Shown one piece after another: positions 59,601 to 64,000 of a stretch of 64,000 bases of DNA (its first letter is position 1; each line of letters starts with the position of its first letter). The stretch is from Progne subis subis (taxonomy: Eukaryota > Chordata > Aves > Passeriformes > Hirundinidae). Below the pieces are notes generated by a model, which saw only the letters and a program-made list of their open reading frames with translations, searched no databases and was not told the origin of the DNA. The stretch covers positions 1,736,001-1,800,000 of the forward strand of contig JAKJHU010000068.1 of NCBI GenBank assembly GCA_022316685.1, given 5' to 3'. The position numbers were made by a program, and so were the translations under genes.

Positions 59601-61212
59601 CCCCAATTGTTTTCAGACATTCTTTTAGTGAGACCTGATGCTGATTATGCCACTTTTCTTAACTACGAGAAATTTTCTTACTTGCTTCTTCCCAGTGGGC
59701 CAAAGGCCTTGTGTAATGTATTGAGGCCTTTTTGCTTTGGAGGAGAAAACATTAACACCCTGTCTGGAAAACAGCCTTGCTGAAAAATGTAGAGATGACC
59801 TTGTGTCTCCTCTCCAGTCATACATACATGTTCCTCTTTTGTCACCCATATTCCTCAAAAGTTTTCCTAGTGTGTGACTTTAAAAGCACCCCTAATTCTT
59901 CAAACCGATAGCATTTTTATTGGAGGCACATTTTTCAGTGAGGCTGAATTGCACAGGTGTAATTATTATTGTGCTCAGACTTTTTTTCTAAATTGTAAGG
60001 AAAAAAAGTAATACTTTATTACTTTATTTTTGCTTCTCAATTATATGTGACTAAGGCCAGCTGTGACAGAAATAGAGCTGCCTTCCTGCAATTTTTTTTT
60101 ACAGGAATTAAAATCCATGAGTAGTTGATGACATAAACCATGATGTTTGCAATTAAATAAGAATTATTGTGTATTTTATTTTGTATGGAAAGAAGGAAAC
60201 TTGGAAAACAGCAGTGGCTGAAAATATTTCTGTAAAAAATTATTAGAACTCTTAATTTGAAATTTCCACTGTGATAATTAAGTTCCACTAACATGATAAT
60301 TAACCTTCCCATCTTCGACTGTAGAATTTAGAAGAAAAGTCCCCTGAAATTGATAGAATACTGACTTTCAAGACTCTTGAAGTACTGAAATAATAAGGAA
60401 TTAAAGAAACAATTAGCTTTATGGGAAAAAAAAAAACCCCAAATACCATGCATGTTGATATCTAATGTTCGGTCCTTTTGCTATGTACATGGGGTGCAGT
60501 GAGATTTTTGCTCTCCTAGCCATGGCTTATCACTTTATTCTATTGTACCTGATGGGAAACATTGTTCTTTGTGCATTTTGAGCCAGCATTATCTATTAGC
60601 ACGACATTAAGTGTTTCTTTATTCACAAACTGCCTTTCCTGGTAGCTTTTAGAATACACCCGTCACATCCAATTCGTTAAAGCTCGCAAATGTGACACTT
60701 GGGAGAGCTGAAAATCTGAAACATCAAATGTTACCATGTGCCTAACTGGAACATCTTAATCTTTTAGAATTGCCTTTTTTTTTGATGGGGAAACCTTTGT
60801 GGCGTCCTGCTGTCCATCCAGACAAAAGAGCAGATGTGGACTATGAGTGTGTGCATGGGTGCTCAGCTGTCTGGGCGGGGTGCAGACCAAGAGAGCTACA
60901 AGAGTTCCTCCTTAATTTGGCAAGCAATAATTGCAGCATCAGCCCTTAGTATAAACTGTTACTTAAACTGGCTGAGGATTACTTAATTTGCATAACAGAT
61001 AAATTATAAAGTAAAAATCTAATGGTAAAGTACAATAAAAATTAAGCAAGATCTATATTTATATTTTGTATGTATATATACACACCAATTTCACCAATTT
61101 CTTTTAAGGTTTCCTTTTCTTTATTCATATACTTGATCCTTGCCATTTTTGAGTAAGTTTCAAATTTCAGCAGATAACGATAACCTTACCGTAAAGTGTT
61201 TTTATTTTTTTT

Positions 61213-61220
<8 letters not shown>

Positions 61221-61262
<42 letters not shown>
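61221..61262. repeat. (AT)21 microsatellite
   Basis: Perfect AT dinucleotide array following a T-rich stretch. Confidence 0.95.
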
Positions 61263-61266
<4 letters not shown>

Positions 61267-64000
61267 GCAAGTAAAACTGGGCTTATGGAAAATATAAAGG
61301 TTGTTCCCTCCCAGATGAGGTGAACACTCTGCTTTCATTAACAAGTCACTTTCTAGTTCACAGCATTATGCTCTGGGGTCCTGGGCAACCAAACCTTATT
61401 GCTATTTTTACCTTTGGATACTGGATATGTCCCATTAGCTGCAAAAGGATTACAGAAGCATGTGAAGTTAAGCATGAATGGGAAATTGGTATACAGAACA
61501 TCAAATCAGTATTCTCATTTTCTTTCATAATGAAATTTTTGTGAGACTTTTCACCACTTAACCTTCTAAAACATTGTCATGGAATATTTATGTGACAATT
61601 AGTACATATTTCTAAAAGAATAGAAACTGAGTCTGCAGCAGTGTATTTTAAATTATAGTATACCCTCATGAATGTAATATATTTAAAATGCCATGGGAGT
61701 GGATTTTTGATTTGCACAACTGAATACATGAAATCTGAATTATATATATCAAAAGTATTTGATCCATCATTTAAATAATTTAACTGCTTAAATAGGTATT
61801 ATTCTGCATTTAAATTATTTGATTATATATATTCTATATGTATTTTATATATATATATATAGGCACTTAGCTGAGAAAATTGAACTGAAAAAAATTTACT
61901 AGATCTGCTATTAACTGAGAGAATTCTTCTCTTTCATTTTTATGAAGCAACGCTTGACAGTTCAGATCCTTGAAAATGTTACTGAAAATGCTGTTACTTC
62001 TTATTTGAACCTATTTCCTTAGTAGTTATATTTACTTTCTGCATTTCTTCAGTGCAAAAGTGAAAGTTAAGAAAGCTTCTAAATAAATATCTGGATTGCA
62101 TGGCTCTCACCCCAGAAATGCTGGTGTGAAGTGCTCTAAAAACTGATAGGAAGTACATTTATGTAACAGATTTGCAAATATATAAAGTGAAGGATAATCG
62201 ACAAAAGTCTCATTTGTGTAACAGCTTTGACCCATTAGGGGCTTTTAAATCATGCATCACTGACTTCAGGGTTGCTGTTGTCAAGCTACTTACAGATCCT
62301 AGTTAAATCAGGCATTTCATATTTTTGCCCTCATTCGCTTTTGTTTACCAGCAGGAGACAAAATATTTAATTAGTTTTGGGACATTTATAATCTCCTCTG
62401 GGCCAGCTCCAGCCACAAAGCTGGACGCCACTCCTGAGTTAATTCCAGCCAGGCTGCCCTTCCCTACAACATATGGGTAACCTCTGAGCCTTTAGCAAAA
62501 GTTGCAACTGAACTATTGGGGAAGGATGGGACGGCCCTGCTGGGAAAATGCTGCACCACAAAGCGGAAAGGGGCCAGCGTCACCAGTGGAGGTCAAGGCA
62601 GCACTTAGACCAAACAGCATCTGGCAAACTGTGCTGAGTAGAAATCAATGAGAAGCAGGGCACTAGGTAGTAATTTTATGCCTGTTTACACGAGGAAAGA
62701 ACTCCTTTTGAAGTGAAAAATGATTTTATAAAAAGCTTATGGCATCCTTTGGCATCACTCTCTCCATTGTTCCTTTTTGTATTTTGATTAGTCAATAAAC
62801 CATGGCACAATCTATACATGATTTTGTTTTGAGCAAGCAACATTAATGGTATCATTAATTACGTTTTTGCGAGATGAGGAGTTTTGAGAGTCTTCTTCCT
62901 AATTGGCTAGGAACCAGCTGTATAACTGTAGTTCATTTACAAGGTGCATTACATTCTCTTCTCCATGTTACGACAATCAGTCAGAGGGCTTGAGAAGAAA
63001 TAAAACAGTTTCTCATCTTAGGGACTGAATGTTCCTGCCACTGTAAACTGTTGCAACTCAGTCCTCCACTTGAAACCTTCCCATGTTTTATTATTGTCAC
63101 TTGCTATTCCTATCTCTGCTTATGTCTCATCTCGTGGCCCTTGTTTTTCCCCACTGCCTTTCATCTCTTTTCTCTTTTCCCTGAAATTCCAGGTGCTGGT
63201 ATGTAATACTGGAAGCAGACTGCCATTCAATTCAGTGAAATTGCTTAGGGCTGAGTATTAAATGTACTCAGGTCTTTAGAGGTTCGTGGCTTTAGATGCT
63301 ATATTTTATCCCACGCAGAGATCCTTGTGTACTTTTCTGCTTCTCAAAAAGGGGACTATTCTCTACTGGCTTTTGTTTTTTTGTCTACTTGTCAAGAAGT
63401 ATTTCTGTTTTCAATGGTTTCAACACTCATTTCCATCCTTAAACTGCCTTGTATTGTTCTGTGCATCCATTATTTCTGTCCTCGGAGCGAAGCAGGTTCC
63501 AGGTTGCAAAGTCTTTATGGTATAGAAACTACACGAGTCCTAGTGTCCCACGAGTGGATTGCAGCACACATTTCCATGTCTCCTTGGGTTCTGTGGCAAC
63601 AGAGGCAGGAAAGATGTCAGCTTCAGTCTGAGGTCTTTATGCCTCTTGATAGAGAATAGACAATAGACAGTGACTTTTCACTGTGGGAAGGAATTGAGCA
63701 AATCAGTGTTCTTGGTGGAAGGATTAAAAAACTGAATGTTCAGAGTGGTTGTCATTGGTCCTGTCCTGTGGACAGCTGGCATGTGAGGGAAAAACTCACT
63801 AGAGGTGAGATGGACTAGCTGTTCATGTCTGGGGAGAGAAATGGTGCTTTTACTCAGGGAGTGCATTTTTTTCACCATAAAAAATTACGCAAAAGAGTTT
63901 TAATAGGATGTAATTCAGTAATAAAGTGCTGTAATTTTTTCCTGCTTTTGAAGTACACCAAACTTCATATTCTGCATGTGCAAGCCGTTTCTTTGCTTGA

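Larger units (their letters stand above)
55096..64000. other. Gene-free AT-rich tract downstream of PBLD
   Basis: About 8.9 kb with no recognisable coding exon on either strand. It holds a T48 run (56328-56375), an (AT)21 run (61221-61262) and a second AT run (about 61846-61861), but I see few interspersed repeats. Several 150-250-base blocks are crowded with TAAT, octamer-like and E-box motifs (see 56455-56645, 60900-61015, 62210-62400, 62780-62950). In human the next gene after PBLD is ATOH7 in the same orientation, so this would be its upstream region. That is inference. Confidence 0.6.

Noticed and set aside
1..64000. CRISPR arrays, operons, tRNA or rRNA genes
   Set aside because: The window is a vertebrate chromosome. 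The regular repeats are minisatellites without unique spacers, and no cloverleaf or rRNA sequence was seen.

Overview
The window is a piece of a vertebrate chromosome, almost certainly avian. It holds four spliced protein-coding genes in the order DNA2 (+), RUFY2 (+), HNRNPH3 (-), PBLD (+). This is the order found on human chromosome 10q21, where ATOH7 follows PBLD. Introns are short for a vertebrate, the promoters are dense CpG islands, and an intronic block resembles a songbird-type endogenous retrovirus LTR. A bird, perhaps a passerine, is therefore the best guess. That guess is inference, because no search could be run.

Layout: 1-2.95 kb is the 3' end of DNA2 (last three coding exons and 3'UTR). 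4.37-5.06 kb is the RUFY2 CpG island, holding a first exon that contributes only four coding bases. 7.08-30.03 kb carries the other 17 RUFY2 coding exons, giving a complete 606-residue RUN/coiled-coil/FYVE protein, plus a candidate alternative last exon at 19.5 kb that would give a FYVE-less protein of 437 residues. RUFY2's introns hold two large minisatellites (25-bp and 40-bp units), LTR-like blocks and an unidentified antisense exon-like ORF at 9.6-9.8 kb. HNRNPH3 (34.68-39.30 kb, minus strand, nine coding exons, 342 residues) converges on RUFY2 from the right. It shares a CpG-island region (39.5-40.95 kb) with the divergently transcribed PBLD (41.20-54.71 kb, nine coding exons, 286 residues). 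From 55.1 kb to the end there is no recognisable gene. That AT-rich tract is where upstream control elements of ATOH7 would be expected if synteny holds.

The genes are neighbours by ancient synteny and not a functional unit: DNA2 is a nuclease-helicase, RUFY2 an endosomal effector, HNRNPH3 an RNA-binding protein, PBLD a PhzF-fold enzyme-like protein. The strongest unusual signals are: (1) the last DNA2 intron reads as a textbook U12-type AT-AC intron with an in-frame GT-AG pair nested inside it; (2) the alternative RUFY2 terminal exon; (3) the antisense exon-like ORF; (4) homeodomain/POU-type motif clusters in the PBLD-ATOH7 gap. All exon coordinates were read by hand from splice sites, reading-frame phase and remembered family sequence.
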